Shown one piece after another: positions 53,389 to 63,027 of a stretch of 64,000 nt of DNA. A model generated the notes under the pieces. The model made no database searches. It was given only the letters and a program-made list of their open reading frames with translations, and was not told the DNA's origin. The translations under genes were made by a program, and so were the position numbers. The DNA is from Lachnobacterium bovis. Lineage in GTDB: Bacteria > Bacillota > Clostridia > Lachnospirales > Lachnospiraceae. The stretch is from assembly GCF_900111325.1 (NCBI RefSeq), contig NZ_FOGW01000012.1, positions 1-64,000 on the forward strand, written 5' to 3'. Every line of letters starts with the position of its first letter. Within the stretch, counting starts at the first letter, position 1.

Positions 53389-53453
53389 TGTTTTTTCCTC
53401 CTCTGAGTATTATATTTTATAGAGTCCCGCTCCTAAAATCTTTTACAAGAATA

Positions 53454-53482
53454 TATATACTTGTTTTTATTACTTTTGTCAA
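53454..53482 (-). promoter_or_regulatory. hup promoter
   Basis: On the minus strand TTGACA and TATATA are 17 bp apart, giving a leader of about 60 nt. Confidence 0.75.
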
Positions 53483-53496
53483 GACTTATTTAACAT

Positions 53497-54864
53497 TTAA
53501 GATATCCCCTTATTTCTAAGTAATTCACTTAATGTCTGCATGTATTCTTTCAATTGATCGGCCGTCATACTTTCATTACTTGAACTATTTTGATTTTTAT
53601 TATTGTTTCCATTTTGGCCAATACTTCCAGTAGCATTATTTGAATTTGTCGAATTACTTCCTGGTGTATTAGTGTCTTGCCGTGAATTTTGTCGGTTTTC
53701 CCTTTGCGATTCTACTTCTTGGTGATTTTTAGGCAAGTTTGCTTGATTGTTTTGTTTTGCCGTTTGATCAATCGTTTCCATTGTTATCGCAACTGTTCCT
53801 TCTGGTGAATTGACATACAAAATCTTATTCATTGTCGTATATCCTGCTGCCATAACCTTTAATATATGTTTTCCATATCTTAACGAAATAGGATTAGCAT
53901 AATCTACTTGCCGTCCATCTATAAAAATCATTGCATTTATAACATTTGGAGCAAATAATATTTTTCCATATGATGGACCAGGTCCCTTAATTTCATCTAA
54001 ATCAACCTCTGTAGTTTTACCCCTGTTTATAACTATTTCCTTGCTTCCTCCCCAGCCATCATTAGCAACAGCAAGTAAATATTTTCCTTCTTGAACATCC
54101 ATTGTTAAATCTTTTGTAATGTTAACAAAAGCTCTATTATCTAATTGTAAAAAACTACCTTCAAACAAACCTGTATTTTTTAACTTCAACGTACCATGCC
54201 CTGTTGTCACAACAATAGAATATATAGATTTTCCTTTACCCTCTAATGCTATCTCATCTTTTGAACTTATTTTATTTAGTTCTATCATTTCGTTTCCAGA
54301 AAAAACAATTAACCTATCATCATAGGTATATGTATCCTTTCCTACTGTTATCTGTCTTTTTTCTTCATTAAGACTAAATTTTTTAATCTTCGTATAATTC
54401 CATGTATTAGGTGATACGCTGATTTTTCCTACTTTTCCAACCTTACTAATAGAATCTAGGTTTATTATTTTTCCAGGTGTAATTTGGCCTAAAGATATAT
54501 CGTTTCCATATTTATTAGTTATTTTAGTATCTGAACCAACATAATATTGATATTCGAGGTCATGTTTTCTGCTATAAACCTTGATTCCATTGCCTTCTGG
54601 ATCCACTTCAACTACTATAAAATCCTCTTTATTGTTAGTCTTTTTATTATTTTTTTGTTTATTTTTTTGTTTATTGGAGTTATTTTCGTCTAAAAGATCT
54701 TCACTTTTTTCCTCTTCTTCTACTTCATCTGCTGAATAATATTCGACTCCTAATGATATTTCACGATCTTTTGATGGCCCACAACCACTCAAAAGACCTG
54801 AAATCATTAGAAAAAAGACACTTAATACCAAAACTTTAACTTTAATACGAGATTTTTCACTCAT
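53497..54864 (-). CDS. PEGA-domain lipoprotein
   Basis: The protein is 455 residues. A lipoprotein signal ends in LLSGCG (Cys near 28). An acidic then Asn/Lys-rich linker (about 45-80) precedes a beta-rich middle (FIVVEVDPEGNGIKVYSR to about 320) and a PEGA domain (GKILFAPNVINAMIFIDGRQVDY-like, about 305-370, ending ILYVNSPEGTVAITM). The Asn/Gln/Ser-rich tail (about 375-435) is followed by a short helix. PEGA domains occur in surface proteins; function here is unknown. It probably sits on the outer face of the membrane. It follows cca by 30 bp on the same strand. Confidence 0.8.
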   Translation of the reverse strand: MSEKSRIKVKVLVLSVFFLMISGLLSGCGPSKDREISLGVEYYSADEVEEEEKSEDLLDENNSNKQKNKQKNNKKTNNKEDFIVVEVDPEGNGIKVYSRKHDLEYQYYVGSDTKITNKYGNDISLGQITPGKIINLDSISKVGKVGKISVSPNTWNYTKIKKFSLNEEKRQITVGKDTYTYDDRLIVFSGNEMIELNKISSKDEIALEGKGKSIYSIVVTTGHGTLKLKNTGLFEGSFLQLDNRAFVNITKDLTMDVQEGKYLLAVANDGWGGSKEIVINRGKTTEVDLDEIKGPGPSYGKILFAPNVINAMIFIDGRQVDYANPISLRYGKHILKVMAAGYTTMNKILYVNSPEGTVAITMETIDQTAKQNNQANLPKNHQEVESQRENRQNSRQDTNTPGSNSTNSNNATGSIGQNGNNNKNQNSSSNESMTADQLKEYMQTLSELLRNKGIS

Positions 54865-54894
54865 TATTATCCCCCTTTATTTAAGTTTTGTATC

Positions 54895-56226
54895 CTACTT
54901 CTGCAATTTTTTTACCATTTCAACTAATTTTTCTTTTTCATTTAACTCTGGTTCATCTAAAACTTTATTAAATAAGTTTCTTAACATTTCTCCAAGTTCT
55001 TTTCCTGGCCTAATTCCTAATTGAATTAAATCATTTCCATTAATTTTCATTTCTTTTAAAGAAACACACTGTTCTTTATCAATTATACTCTTATATGTAT
55101 CGACATATTTTTCTAAATATACAATTTTTTTATCACGATTATACTCACTTTGTGCCAAACAATCTGCTTTTTGAACATCAAACAAATCAGGATAACACTC
55201 TAAACCATTATCATTCATTGCATGGCGAATACTTTTTTCATCTAAATTTGGTCTATCATCATGTGCTTTTATCAATTTTACAACTTGATTTATTGTTGCA
55301 TTATCAAATTTTAAGCGCTTTAAGATTACTTTAGCCATCTTTGCACCTTCTTCTTGATGTCCTTTAAAATGATCTGCTCCATTAGCATCTGTTACTTTAC
55401 ATTTAGGTTTTGCCACATCATGAAGAAGCATTGTAATTCTCAATACTTTATCATTTTTTATATTTTGAAGTGCCTTTACTGAATGCTCGCCAACTGTGTA
55501 CATATGATGTTTGCTATTTTGTTTTGTTTGCATCATTTCATCAAATTCTGGTAAAAATATTTTTGTAAGGCCCAATTCATATGCTGTTAATATTTCTTCA
55601 GGATGATCTGACACCAAAAGCTTAACCATTTCAACTTGTATTCTCTCTGCACTTACTTTTTGTATCGTTGGTGCTAATTCTTTTATTGCTTTTTTAGTTT
55701 CTTCATCTATAGAAAAACCTAATTGTGCTGCAAATCTTACCGCTCTTAACATTCTAAGTGCATCTTCGCTAAATCTTTCCATCGGATTTCCTACACAACG
55801 AATAATTTTTCTCTCTAAATCTAATTTTCCTTCAAATAAGTCAACTAAACCATCTTTTTCATTATATGCCATTGCATTAATTGTAAAATCTCTTCTTTTT
55901 AAATCTTCTTCTAATTTTGGAGTAAAAAATACATTCTTAGGATGTCTTGCGTCTTCATATTCGCCATCTATTCTATAAGTTGTAACTTCATAACCGATAT
56001 GCTGATCCATAACTGTTACTGTTCCGTGCTCTATCCCTGTATCTATTGTATGAGGAAAAAGTGATTTTACTTCCTCTGGTTTAGCTGATGTTGTGATATC
56101 CCAATCTTGTGGACTTCTACTAAGAATAGTATCTCTCACACATCCACCTACAGCATATCCTTCATAGCCATTTTCTTCTAATACATTTATTATTTTTTTG
56201 ACTGATTCTGGTAAATTTATTTTCAC
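54895..56226 (-). CDS. cca: CCA tRNA nucleotidyltransferase (class II) with HD domain
   Basis: The 443-residue enzyme adds or repairs the CCA end of tRNA. The head has YAVGGCVRDTILSR and DWDITTSAKPEE (the DxD metal pair), RRDFTINAMAYN and FSEDALRMLRAVRFAAQLGF. An HD domain follows (MLLHDVAKPKCKV). CCA is not encoded in the two tRNA genes of this window, so the enzyme is needed for their maturation. The ATG follows AGGAGG. Confidence 0.93.
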   Translation of the reverse strand: MKINLPESVKKIINVLEENGYEGYAVGGCVRDTILSRSPQDWDITTSAKPEEVKSLFPHTIDTGIEHGTVTVMDQHIGYEVTTYRIDGEYEDARHPKNVFFTPKLEEDLKRRDFTINAMAYNEKDGLVDLFEGKLDLERKIIRCVGNPMERFSEDALRMLRAVRFAAQLGFSIDEETKKAIKELAPTIQKVSAERIQVEMVKLLVSDHPEEILTAYELGLTKIFLPEFDEMMQTKQNSKHHMYTVGEHSVKALQNIKNDKVLRITMLLHDVAKPKCKVTDANGADHFKGHQEEGAKMAKVILKRLKFDNATINQVVKLIKAHDDRPNLDEKSIRHAMNDNGLECYPDLFDVQKADCLAQSEYNRDKKIVYLEKYVDTYKSIIDKEQCVSLKEMKINGNDLIQLGIRPGKELGEMLRNLFNKVLDEPELNEKEKLVEMVKKLQK

Positions 56227-56256
56227 TTTTTCCTCCTAAAAATTTATATTTTTTCT

Positions 56257-56291
56257 TTAAAAAAGCCACCCTATAATCAAAATAGGATGGC
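56257..56291 (-). terminator. proS terminator
   Basis: AGCCACCCTAT (56263-56273) pairs with ATAGGATGGCT (56281-56291) with one mismatch and runs into six T on the minus strand. Confidence 0.85.
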
Positions 56292-56311
56292 TGTAGTTTT
56301 GTAATTAAATA

Positions 56312-57751
56312 TTAGTATGCTTTGCCCCAATATACAAGTTTGTGAGCTGGTTTACCACAGCAAGCACATACTTCTGAAATTCTTTCTTGGTCTTTAAATG
56401 GCATACAACGGCTTGTTACTGATAACTCTTCTTTAATCTTATTCTCACAAGCTATATCTCCACACCACATTGCTCTAATAAATCCTGGTTTATTTTCAGC
56501 AACTTCTTTAAACTCTTCATAATTATGAGCATCCCAAATATGCGAATCTCTATGAGCTTTTGCTCTTTCAAACATATCTTTTTGAATTGCTTCAAGAATT
56601 TCTGGTACTCTTGTTTCAATTTCATCAAGTGAAACTTCGATTTTTTCTCTTGTGTCACGTCTTACAACTACACACTTATTATTTTCGATATCTTTTGGTC
56701 CAAGTTCGATTCTTACTGGAATACCGCGCATTTCTTGCTCAGAGAACTTCCAACCTGGTGTTTTATCTGAATCATCAATCTTGATTCTACAAACATTACT
56801 TAATCTTGAAACAACTTCGTTTGCTTTATCTAATACACCAGCTTTCTTCTGTTGAATTGGAATAACCATTGCCTGTACTGGTGCAATTCTTGGTGGCAAC
56901 ACAAGTCCTGAATCATCTCCGTGTACCATGATTAACGCACCGATAATACGTGTTGTCATTCCCCATGATGTCTGATATGCGTGATGTAATTTATTATCTT
57001 TATCTGTGTACTGAATTCCAAATGCTTTAGCAAAGCCATTTCCAAAGTTATGGCTTGTTCCTGATTGAAGTGCTTTACCATCATGCATTAATGCTTCTAT
57101 AGTATATGTAGCTTCTGCACCTGCAAATTTTTCTTTTTCTGTTTTCTGTCCACGAACAACTGGAATTGCAAGAACTTCTTCACAGAAATTAGCATATAAA
57201 TTAAGCATCTGTACTGTTCTTTCTTCTGCTTCTTCAGCTGTTGCATGTACTGTATGTCCTTCTTGCCATAAGAATTCTCTTGTACGAAGGAAAGGTCTTG
57301 TTTCTTTTTCCCATCTTACAACACTACACCATTGGTTATATACCTTTGGTAAATCTCTATATGATTGAATTAAATTCTTGTAAAAATCACAGAATAATGT
57401 CTCTGAAGTAGGTCTTACACATAATCTCTCTTGTAACTGATTTAATCCACCATGTGTTACCCACGCTACTTCTGGAGCAAATCCTTCTACGTGATCTTTT
57501 TCTTGCTCTAATAAACTTTCTGGAATAAAAATAGGCATATATACATTCTCTACGCCTGTTTCTTTAAATCTTCTATCTAATTCTTTTTGAATATTTTCCC
57601 AAATAGCATAGCCTGCGGGCTTGATGATCATACATCCTTTAACACTAGAATAATCAACTAACTCAGCCTTTTTTACAACGTCTGTATACCATTGTGCAAA
57701 ATCTTCCTCCATGGAAGTTATGGCTTCTACTAATTTTTTCTCTTTAGCCAT
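56312..57751 (-). CDS. proS: Prolyl-tRNA synthetase, archaeal/eukaryotic type
   Basis: The 479-residue class II synthetase charges tRNA-Pro. It is the short form without the bacterial editing insert: CVRPTSETLFCDFYKN (motif 2 region), RWEKETRPFLRTREFLWQEGHT, and GDDSGLVLPPRIAPVQAMVIP (motif 3). The anticodon domain is followed by a C-terminal zinc-like domain with Cys residues in VCACCGKPA and MWCGDIACENKI, ending in Tyr as usual. A promoter lies 87-115 nt upstream, and no T-box leader is apparent. Confidence 0.96.
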   Translation of the reverse strand: MAKEKKLVEAITSMEEDFAQWYTDVVKKAELVDYSSVKGCMIIKPAGYAIWENIQKELDRRFKETGVENVYMPIFIPESLLEQEKDHVEGFAPEVAWVTHGGLNQLQERLCVRPTSETLFCDFYKNLIQSYRDLPKVYNQWCSVVRWEKETRPFLRTREFLWQEGHTVHATAEEAEERTVQMLNLYANFCEEVLAIPVVRGQKTEKEKFAGAEATYTIEALMHDGKALQSGTSHNFGNGFAKAFGIQYTDKDNKLHHAYQTSWGMTTRIIGALIMVHGDDSGLVLPPRIAPVQAMVIPIQQKKAGVLDKANEVVSRLSNVCRIKIDDSDKTPGWKFSEQEMRGIPVRIELGPKDIENNKCVVVRRDTREKIEVSLDEIETRVPEILEAIQKDMFERAKAHRDSHIWDAHNYEEFKEVAENKPGFIRAMWCGDIACENKIKEELSVTSRCMPFKDQERISEVCACCGKPAHKLVYWGKAY

Positions 57752-57837
57752 GACAATCTCCTTTATATTTTATTTTCACCCGCATTATTGGGTAAACATA
57801 TTATTTATAATGTACCTATTTATAGATAACATCTTTT

Positions 57838-57866
57838 ATTTTATTTTATACATTTTAATATGTCAA
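57838..57866 (-). promoter_or_regulatory. proS promoter
   Basis: On the minus strand TTGACA and TAAAAT are exactly 17 bp apart. The leader of about 80 nt shows no T-box or other known structure. Confidence 0.75.
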
Positions 57867-57939
57867 GTGATTCAAACCTATTGTCTAAAATATACCTTGC
57901 TTTAAGACCTACTGTTAATTATCTAAAAAAACATCAAAT

Positions 57940-58578
57940 TTAAACAACACTATATATTTTTTTTGCAATTAATCGATTGATTACACACAAAATTATAGAT
58001 ATTAAAACAGAGACTAATATATTTCTTAACATATCACTTTCTATTTTTACCTGTCTAAAAATGAAATCTTTTCCCATAAGTGCAACGTAACCTAGTATAA
58101 ATGCTAGTAACTGACTTTTAGTTATTATTAAAACCATACTTGTAAATAGTACTACCATAGCTATTATACAAAAATAACTCAATAACTCACCTAAAGATTC
58201 TTTTGAACCAAGTTTTTGTTCTTGTGAAAAATGAAATATAATATCAAATATAAAATTTAACACATATAACGCAACAAAAAAGATTAATGTAATTCCAGTA
58301 TTAACTAATACAATACGTTCTTTCTTTTCATATAACCATCTTATATTTTTTATAAAATTATTCTTTAGATATTTTCCCATTGAAATTATTAGGAAAATAA
58401 TGGCACATATTTCTGCATTTCCAATTCTAAAAAAGATTAGATTGCGTTCAAATAATGACATTTTTACGTTTTCTTGATCCATAATATTTGAAATTTGTAC
58501 CCATAAAAATATCAACATTATTATCCATGTCGACCAATTTTTTAATGTATTATATATTTGTGCTTTAACTACTCTCAT
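57940..58578 (-). CDS. ABC-2-type permease (second transporter of the peptide cluster)
   Basis: The 212-residue membrane protein has about six hydrophobic segments, with a cytosolic start (MRVVKAQIYNTLKNWSTW) usual for BcrB-like permeases. It is the last gene of a five-gene minus-strand cluster and lies 10 bp after its ATPase gene, with GGAG before the ATG. It is likely to confer export or immunity against a membrane-active peptide, by analogy with lantibiotic-immunity pairs. No terminator was recognised behind it. Confidence 0.8.
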   Translation of the reverse strand: MRVVKAQIYNTLKNWSTWIIMLIFLWVQISNIMDQENVKMSLFERNLIFFRIGNAEICAIIFLIISMGKYLKNNFIKNIRWLYEKKERIVLVNTGITLIFFVALYVLNFIFDIIFHFSQEQKLGSKESLGELLSYFCIIAMVVLFTSMVLIITKSQLLAFILGYVALMGKDFIFRQVKIESDMLRNILVSVLISIILCVINRLIAKKIYSVV

Positions 58579-58588
58579 CTTTTTTCTC

Positions 58589-59437
58589 CTACCCTATCAT
58601 CTTAAAGAAATACTCTTCACAGGTAATTCTATTTTTATATGCTTCTGATACTTTGTAATTATTTTTAACCAAACATTCTATGACATCGCTTGTATCTATT
58701 TCATCACCAAAAATTTTGACAATGTTATTTTCGAGATTATATTTTTGAATTTTCAAATCTGTTAAAACGGGTAACACTCCATCTGTACGATCTAATTTTA
58801 TAATCGTACAATTGACCAAGTCTTCGTGTAATTCTTCTTTTGTCTTAAAGCTTACAACTTTTCCTTCGTTCATAAAAATAAAATCATCACACACTTTTTC
58901 TAATTCTTCTAATATATGACTTGAAATAATAATACACATATTATATTTTTCTTTTAAATTCAAAAACAGATTTCTCATGTCCTTGATTCCTTCTGGATCT
59001 AAACCATTTATTGGTTCATCTAGTATGAGAACTTTAGGTTTACCAATTATAGCCATTGCTATTCCTAATCTTTGTCTCATTCCTAATGAATATGATTTTA
59101 CTTTTCTTTTTGCAGCATGTTTTAATCCTACTGCATCAAGTAGATTATTTATTTCGCTATAATCAGCTCCTTCCATAATCGCCTTGATTTTAAGATTGTC
59201 AAAACCGCTTCTATCCTTAAATAGTCCAGGCTCTTCGATTAGAGCACCTATTGTGTCTTCTTTTTCAATAGTTCCTGATTTAGTATCAATAAGGCCTAGA
59301 ATAGCTTTCATAAGAGTCGTTTTACCTGTTCCATTTTTTCCGATTATCCCATATATTTTTCCAGGCTCAAAATTAAGATTAATATTTTTTACTATTATTT
59401 TTTGTCCATATCCTACGGACACATCAGTCAATTTCAT
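58589..59437 (-). CDS. ABC transporter ATP-binding protein (BcrA-like)
   Basis: The 282-residue ATPase has Walker A GKNGTGKTT, Q-loop ALIEEPGLF, signature YSLGMRQRLGIA, Walker B VLILDEPINGLDP and SSHILEEL, then a C-terminal accessory part. ALIEEP and NGLDP place it with bacitracin/lantibiotic-type transporters, like the ATPase at 29695-30609. It begins 19 bp after a 33-residue peptide gene, with AAGGAG before the ATG. It pairs with the permease at 57940-58578. Confidence 0.9.
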   Translation of the reverse strand: MKLTDVSVGYGQKIIVKNINLNFEPGKIYGIIGKNGTGKTTLMKAILGLIDTKSGTIEKEDTIGALIEEPGLFKDRSGFDNLKIKAIMEGADYSEINNLLDAVGLKHAAKRKVKSYSLGMRQRLGIAMAIIGKPKVLILDEPINGLDPEGIKDMRNLFLNLKEKYNMCIIISSHILEELEKVCDDFIFMNEGKVVSFKTKEELHEDLVNCTIIKLDRTDGVLPVLTDLKIQKYNLENNIVKIFGDEIDTSDVIECLVKNNYKVSEAYKNRITCEEYFFKMIG

Positions 59438-59456
59438 AGTTGCCTATACTCCTTTT

Positions 59457-59558
59457 CTAAAATAAATGTAATACACGTTTAAGTGTAAAATAAACAGCAC
59501 CTACTGCTAAAAATCTTAAAAATCCTAACAATCTTTGTTTCATTTTATTATTTTTCAT
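59457..59558 (-). CDS. 33-residue cationic hydrophobic peptide
   Basis: The frame starts within the end of the 390-residue permease gene (overlap 11 bp) behind GGAAGGAAA, and stops 19 bp before the next ATPase gene. It encodes a basic head (MKNNKMKQR), a hydrophobic helix (LLGFLRFLAVGAVYFTL) and a basic tail (KRVLHLF), net charge about +7. A second ATG five codons in would give 28 residues. The pattern suits a membrane-active or transporter-associated peptide, such as a leaderless bacteriocin, a signal peptide or a small subunit. No known family was recognised. Confidence 0.55.
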   Translation of the reverse strand: MKNNKMKQRLLGFLRFLAVGAVYFTLKRVLHLF

Positions 59559-60720
59559 AAATAATTTCCTTCCATTTTTTGAATTTTTCTTGATTATTAT
59601 TATAATATATAAATATCTTATGCTCTAATTTTGCTATTAATATTGCATTTAATTTACAAAACAAGAACGATATTGCATACAAAATAAGCACTTCCTTAGT
59701 GTTTAAATTTTGAGTAATCATTAAAGTGGTATCTAGGCACATCGTTGCTAACATACAAACTTTGAAAAAGAATTTTTTCTTTTCTTGCAAATACTTTTTT
59801 TCATCAAACTTTGCTAACACATATATCATATAATACTTGCTCTCTAGTTTGAAATTGCTTAATCCTAAAACTGTTATTATATTTATAATAAAAATGATTA
59901 CTACAACTATTAAATTAAAAAAACATGGATTTTTTTTACTTAAAATAATTGGAATCATATAAAGCAAAACTGATGCTACAATGTATTTTACTGAATCAAA
60001 ATCTCTTTTTATCAATAAAAAATCTTTTTTATAATGTGACACTTGATTGGTTTTTCGTATATCTATAACTATTTTCACAAAATATACTATTTCTAAACTT
60101 ATAATCAAAAAATCTATTTTCGAACTAGTCATTTGCATACGAAACAATTTATAATCTACAGCATTTAGATAACTATAGAATAAAACAGAAGAAATAACCT
60201 CTTCTATAGAAACTAATATTGCTATTTCTTTATAAATATTCCTTTTCAAAATTTTTTTTAAAAACATTTCTAATAAAAACATTTCTACAAATCCTACGCT
60301 CGAAATTATGCACAATATCAGAGTATTATATGTATCCCATTCAATAATTATTGTCTCTAAAAATAGTCTACTTATTATAAAAATTACTATATTCGTAATT
60401 ATTATATTCTTCAAAAAGTAATACGAATATATGCTTTTCTTTTCTATTCCTGCCATATAAAGCATTATTTCATCTTTTCTAAATAATACCTTTTTAAAAA
60501 TTTGCATCGGGAAAAGTACTACCTCTGACAAAAAAACAATCATATAAATAAGATACATATTACTCATATTTATATTGATATATCTTCTTAAAAGATTCCT
60601 TAAAATTTCTGCTATTAGTATAAGAAACACCAACAATACGCCTACTGTTTCAATTGCGTACTTTTGCCTTCTTATTTCACTTGTATTTAATAACCAATTA
60701 GCTTTTAAAATTCTTCTCAC
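59548..60720 (-). CDS. Multi-spanning membrane protein, ABC exporter permease partner
   Basis: The protein is 390 residues with about ten hydrophobic segments and a basic cytosolic start (MRRILKANWLLNTSEIRRQKY). No known family is plain. It lies 13 bp after an ABC ATPase gene that has no other permease, so it is its likely membrane subunit. Translation begins at GTG behind AGAGGTAAAGTA. In layout it resembles the 563-residue protein at 23264-24955, which is also followed by ATPase and small-peptide genes. Substrate is unknown. Confidence 0.7.
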   Translation of the reverse strand: MRRILKANWLLNTSEIRRQKYAIETVGVLLVFLILIAEILRNLLRRYININMSNMYLIYMIVFLSEVVLFPMQIFKKVLFRKDEIMLYMAGIEKKSIYSYYFLKNIIITNIVIFIISRLFLETIIIEWDTYNTLILCIISSVGFVEMFLLEMFLKKILKRNIYKEIAILVSIEEVISSVLFYSYLNAVDYKLFRMQMTSSKIDFLIISLEIVYFVKIVIDIRKTNQVSHYKKDFLLIKRDFDSVKYIVASVLLYMIPIILSKKNPCFFNLIVVVIIFIINIITVLGLSNFKLESKYYMIYVLAKFDEKKYLQEKKKFFFKVCMLATMCLDTTLMITQNLNTKEVLILYAISFLFCKLNAILIAKLEHKIFIYYNNNQEKFKKWKEIIYEK

Positions 60721-60733
60721 TACTTTACCTCTA

Positions 60734-61444
60734 CTAATTCTCCATCAAATAGTCTTTAAACATTTCTGTAAATGTCCTTTTTTCATTATTTTCTTCTATT
60801 GCAACTATTTTGCCTTTTTTTAAGAAAATAGCATCCGTACAAATATCATTAACGACATCTAAATCATGTGATGAAAATATTATCATTTTATTTTCTTTTT
60901 TAACAAATTTTCTCATCCATTCTTTCATATTAATTATGCTAACTGGATCTAAACCTGTAAAAGGTTCATCTAAAATTAAAATATCTGGATTATGTATCAT
61001 AGATGACATTATAGAAATCTTTTGTTTCATTCCTTTAGAATATTCCTCTATTCTTTTATCCATCCTATCTTCAAGTTCAAACATTTTTATATATTCTGAT
61101 GTCTTGTTATTTCCGTCGCATCCCGCACTTATATCATTATCATCGATATCGTATATGTAACTGACATACTGCAATTGTTCTCTACCAGTTAGTTTTTCTA
61201 TTAGCATAGGTTCATCTGGAACATAGCCAATTTTATTTCTGTTCTCAAATAAATCTTCTTCTCCCATTTTTATTGATCCACTATCTTTTTTTTCAATTCC
61301 TAACATCACTTTTATAGTTGTTGATTTTCCTGCTCCATTTTTACCCAATAGTGCATAAATGCGATTCGATTCTAACTCTAATTTGGGGATTATTAATTCG
61401 AAATTATTTTTATATTTTTTTGTTACATTTTTTATAACTAACAT
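60734..61444 (-). CDS. ABC transporter ATP-binding protein (first of the peptide cluster)
   Basis: The 236-residue ATPase has Walker A GKNGAGKST, Q-loop YVPDEPMLI, signature YSKGMKQKISI, Walker B ILILDEPFTGLDP and SSHDLDVV with the switch His. The type fits ABC-2 exporters such as YhaQ/NatA-like ones. It is the first gene of the cluster; AGAGGT precedes the ATG. It should drive the 390-residue membrane protein after it. Confidence 0.9.
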   Translation of the reverse strand: MLVIKNVTKKYKNNFELIIPKLELESNRIYALLGKNGAGKSTTIKVMLGIEKKDSGSIKMGEEDLFENRNKIGYVPDEPMLIEKLTGREQLQYVSYIYDIDDNDISAGCDGNNKTSEYIKMFELEDRMDKRIEEYSKGMKQKISIMSSMIHNPDILILDEPFTGLDPVSIINMKEWMRKFVKKENKMIIFSSHDLDVVNDICTDAIFLKKGKIVAIEENNEKRTFTEMFKDYLMEN

Positions 61445-61514
61445 GTTTACCTCTTTTTATATAGAGATGCCTAGGTTCATCTCTAATTATTTTTTTACGA
61501 CATTATTTTACCCC

Positions 61515-61552
61515 AAAATAATAGAGTGCAATTTTTTGAATTACACCCTATT
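61515..61552 (-). terminator. Probable terminator after the pseudouridine synthase gene
   Basis: AATAGAGTGCAATT (61520-61533) pairs with AATTACACCCTATT (61539-61552) with two wobble or mismatched positions; a T-rich stretch follows on the minus strand. It lies between that gene and the ABC cluster. Confidence 0.6.
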
Positions 61553-61562
61553 TAAAGTAACT

Positions 61563-62231
61563 CTATATTTGTTCTACAAATTCCTTAAAGATCTTATTTT
61601 GAGGTTTTATTTCAAAATGCATCTTTTCTTTTGTTCTTGGATGTTCAAAAGTCACCCTATATGAACAAAGCCCTGGTGTTCTAATTCCCTGAACTTTTCC
61701 ATTTCCGTATTTTTGATCACCTAATAGTGGACACCCCATATGTGCCATCTGAACTCTTATTTGATGCTGTCTTCCGGTTTTTAACGAAACATCTATCATT
61801 GCGTGATTCCCTCTTGTATAAATCACGTTGTAAGCCAAAACTGCTTTTTTGGCATTTTTTCTTTCTTTACCAACAACAGTAGTCGTATTAGTTCTTTTAT
61901 CTGTAAGCAGATAATCTGTTAATGTTCCCATTACACTCTCTGGAATCCCATCAGTTACTGCATAATAATGCTTGCCTATTCCGTGAGTTTTCATCTGTTC
62001 AGACAAATTCGCTGCTGCTGCTTTATTTTTTGCAAAAAGCATTAATCCTTCCACTGGTTGATCTAATCTATTAATTATCCCAATGTAGGTATCTTCATTT
62101 TTACTTGCTAAATAATTCCTCAGAAGGCTGTCCATGTCCTGTTGTCCTAATTTTGCAGTTTGTGTAGCTACTCCTGCTGGTTTATAACAAACAATTATGT
62201 CTTCATCTTCATGTATTATATTTAATTCCAT
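61563..62231 (-). CDS. RluA-family pseudouridine synthase
   Basis: The 222-residue enzyme isomerises uridine to pseudouridine in rRNA or tRNA. The catalytic Asp is in IINRLDQPVEGLMLFAK, with HYYAVTDG and LKTGRQHQIRVQMAHMGCPLLGDQKYG following. It lacks an N-terminal S4 domain, so the target is not clear. The ATG at 62231 follows AGGAGG at six bases; a start nine codons upstream has no site. Confidence 0.9.
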   Translation of the reverse strand: MELNIIHEDEDIIVCYKPAGVATQTAKLGQQDMDSLLRNYLASKNEDTYIGIINRLDQPVEGLMLFAKNKAAAANLSEQMKTHGIGKHYYAVTDGIPESVMGTLTDYLLTDKRTNTTTVVGKERKNAKKAVLAYNVIYTRGNHAMIDVSLKTGRQHQIRVQMAHMGCPLLGDQKYGNGKVQGIRTPGLCSYRVTFEHPRTKEKMHFEIKPQNKIFKEFVEQI

Positions 62232-62334
62232 GTTAAGCCTCCTATTCTTTTCTAGCATTACTTTTTATTACTTTATATCATAATTTTTATTATACTAATT
62301 ATAACTATACATCTTACTATTATTATAATACAAA

Positions 62335-63027
62335 TTACATTCTAAATCGATAGCCAACTCCCCAAATTGTTTCTATATACTGTGGTTTTGCTGTATTTAA
62401 TTCTACTTTTTCTCTAATTTTTTTAATATGTACTGTTACTGTTGCAATATCACCTACTGACTCCATGTCCCAAATTTCTTTAAACAACTCCTCTTTGGTA
62501 AAAACATGATTAGGATTGCTTGCCAAAAAAGCTAACAAATCAAACTCTTTGGTCGTAAATTGTCTTTCTTCGTTATTTACCCATACTCTTCTAGCTGTTT
62601 TATCAATCCTAATTCCACGAATTTCAATAGTATCATTTCCAAATTGTGGTGTACTTCCTATTAATCTTTGATATCTTGCTAGATGAGCTTTAACTCTTGC
62701 AACTAACTCACTTGGTGAAAATGGTTTAGTTATATAATCATCAGCACCTAACCCTAAACCTCTTATTTTATCAATATCATCTTTTTTTGCCGAAACCATA
62801 ATGATTGGTGTATTCTTTTGATTTCTTATCTCCTTGCACATTTCAAACCCATCGATTCCTGGCAACATAAGATCTAATATAAATAAATCATAGTCTTCTG
62901 CTAATGCTCTTGCAAGACCGTTAGTTCCATCATTTTCAATTTCTACATCAAAGCCACTTAATTCTAAATAATCTCTTTCTAAATCAGCAATCGTTGCTTC
63001 ATCTTCCACGATTAAAATCTTATTCAT
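62335..63027 (-). CDS. OmpR/PhoB-family response regulator
   Basis: The 230-residue regulator has a receiver domain with acidic residues in VEDEAT, phosphoacceptor Asp in LFILDLMLPGIDG, and Lys in DYITKPFSPSE, then a winged-helix DNA-binding domain ending in YIETIWGVGYRFRM. It pairs with the histidine kinase gene that overlaps its start by 8 bp. AGGAGG precedes the ATG. Target genes cannot be told; no transporter is directly attached. Confidence 0.95.
   Translation of the reverse strand: MNKILIVEDEATIADLERDYLELSGFDVEIENDGTNGLARALAEDYDLFILDLMLPGIDGFEMCKEIRNQKNTPIIMVSAKKDDIDKIRGLGLGADDYITKPFSPSELVARVKAHLARYQRLIGSTPQFGNDTIEIRGIRIDKTARRVWVNNEERQFTTKEFDLLAFLASNPNHVFTKEELFKEIWDMESVGDIATVTVHIKKIREKVELNTAKPQYIETIWGVGYRFRM

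Noticed and set aside
57752..57939. T-box leader upstream of proS
   Set aside because: The leader after the promoter is only about 80 nt and lacks the T-box sequence and antiterminator.
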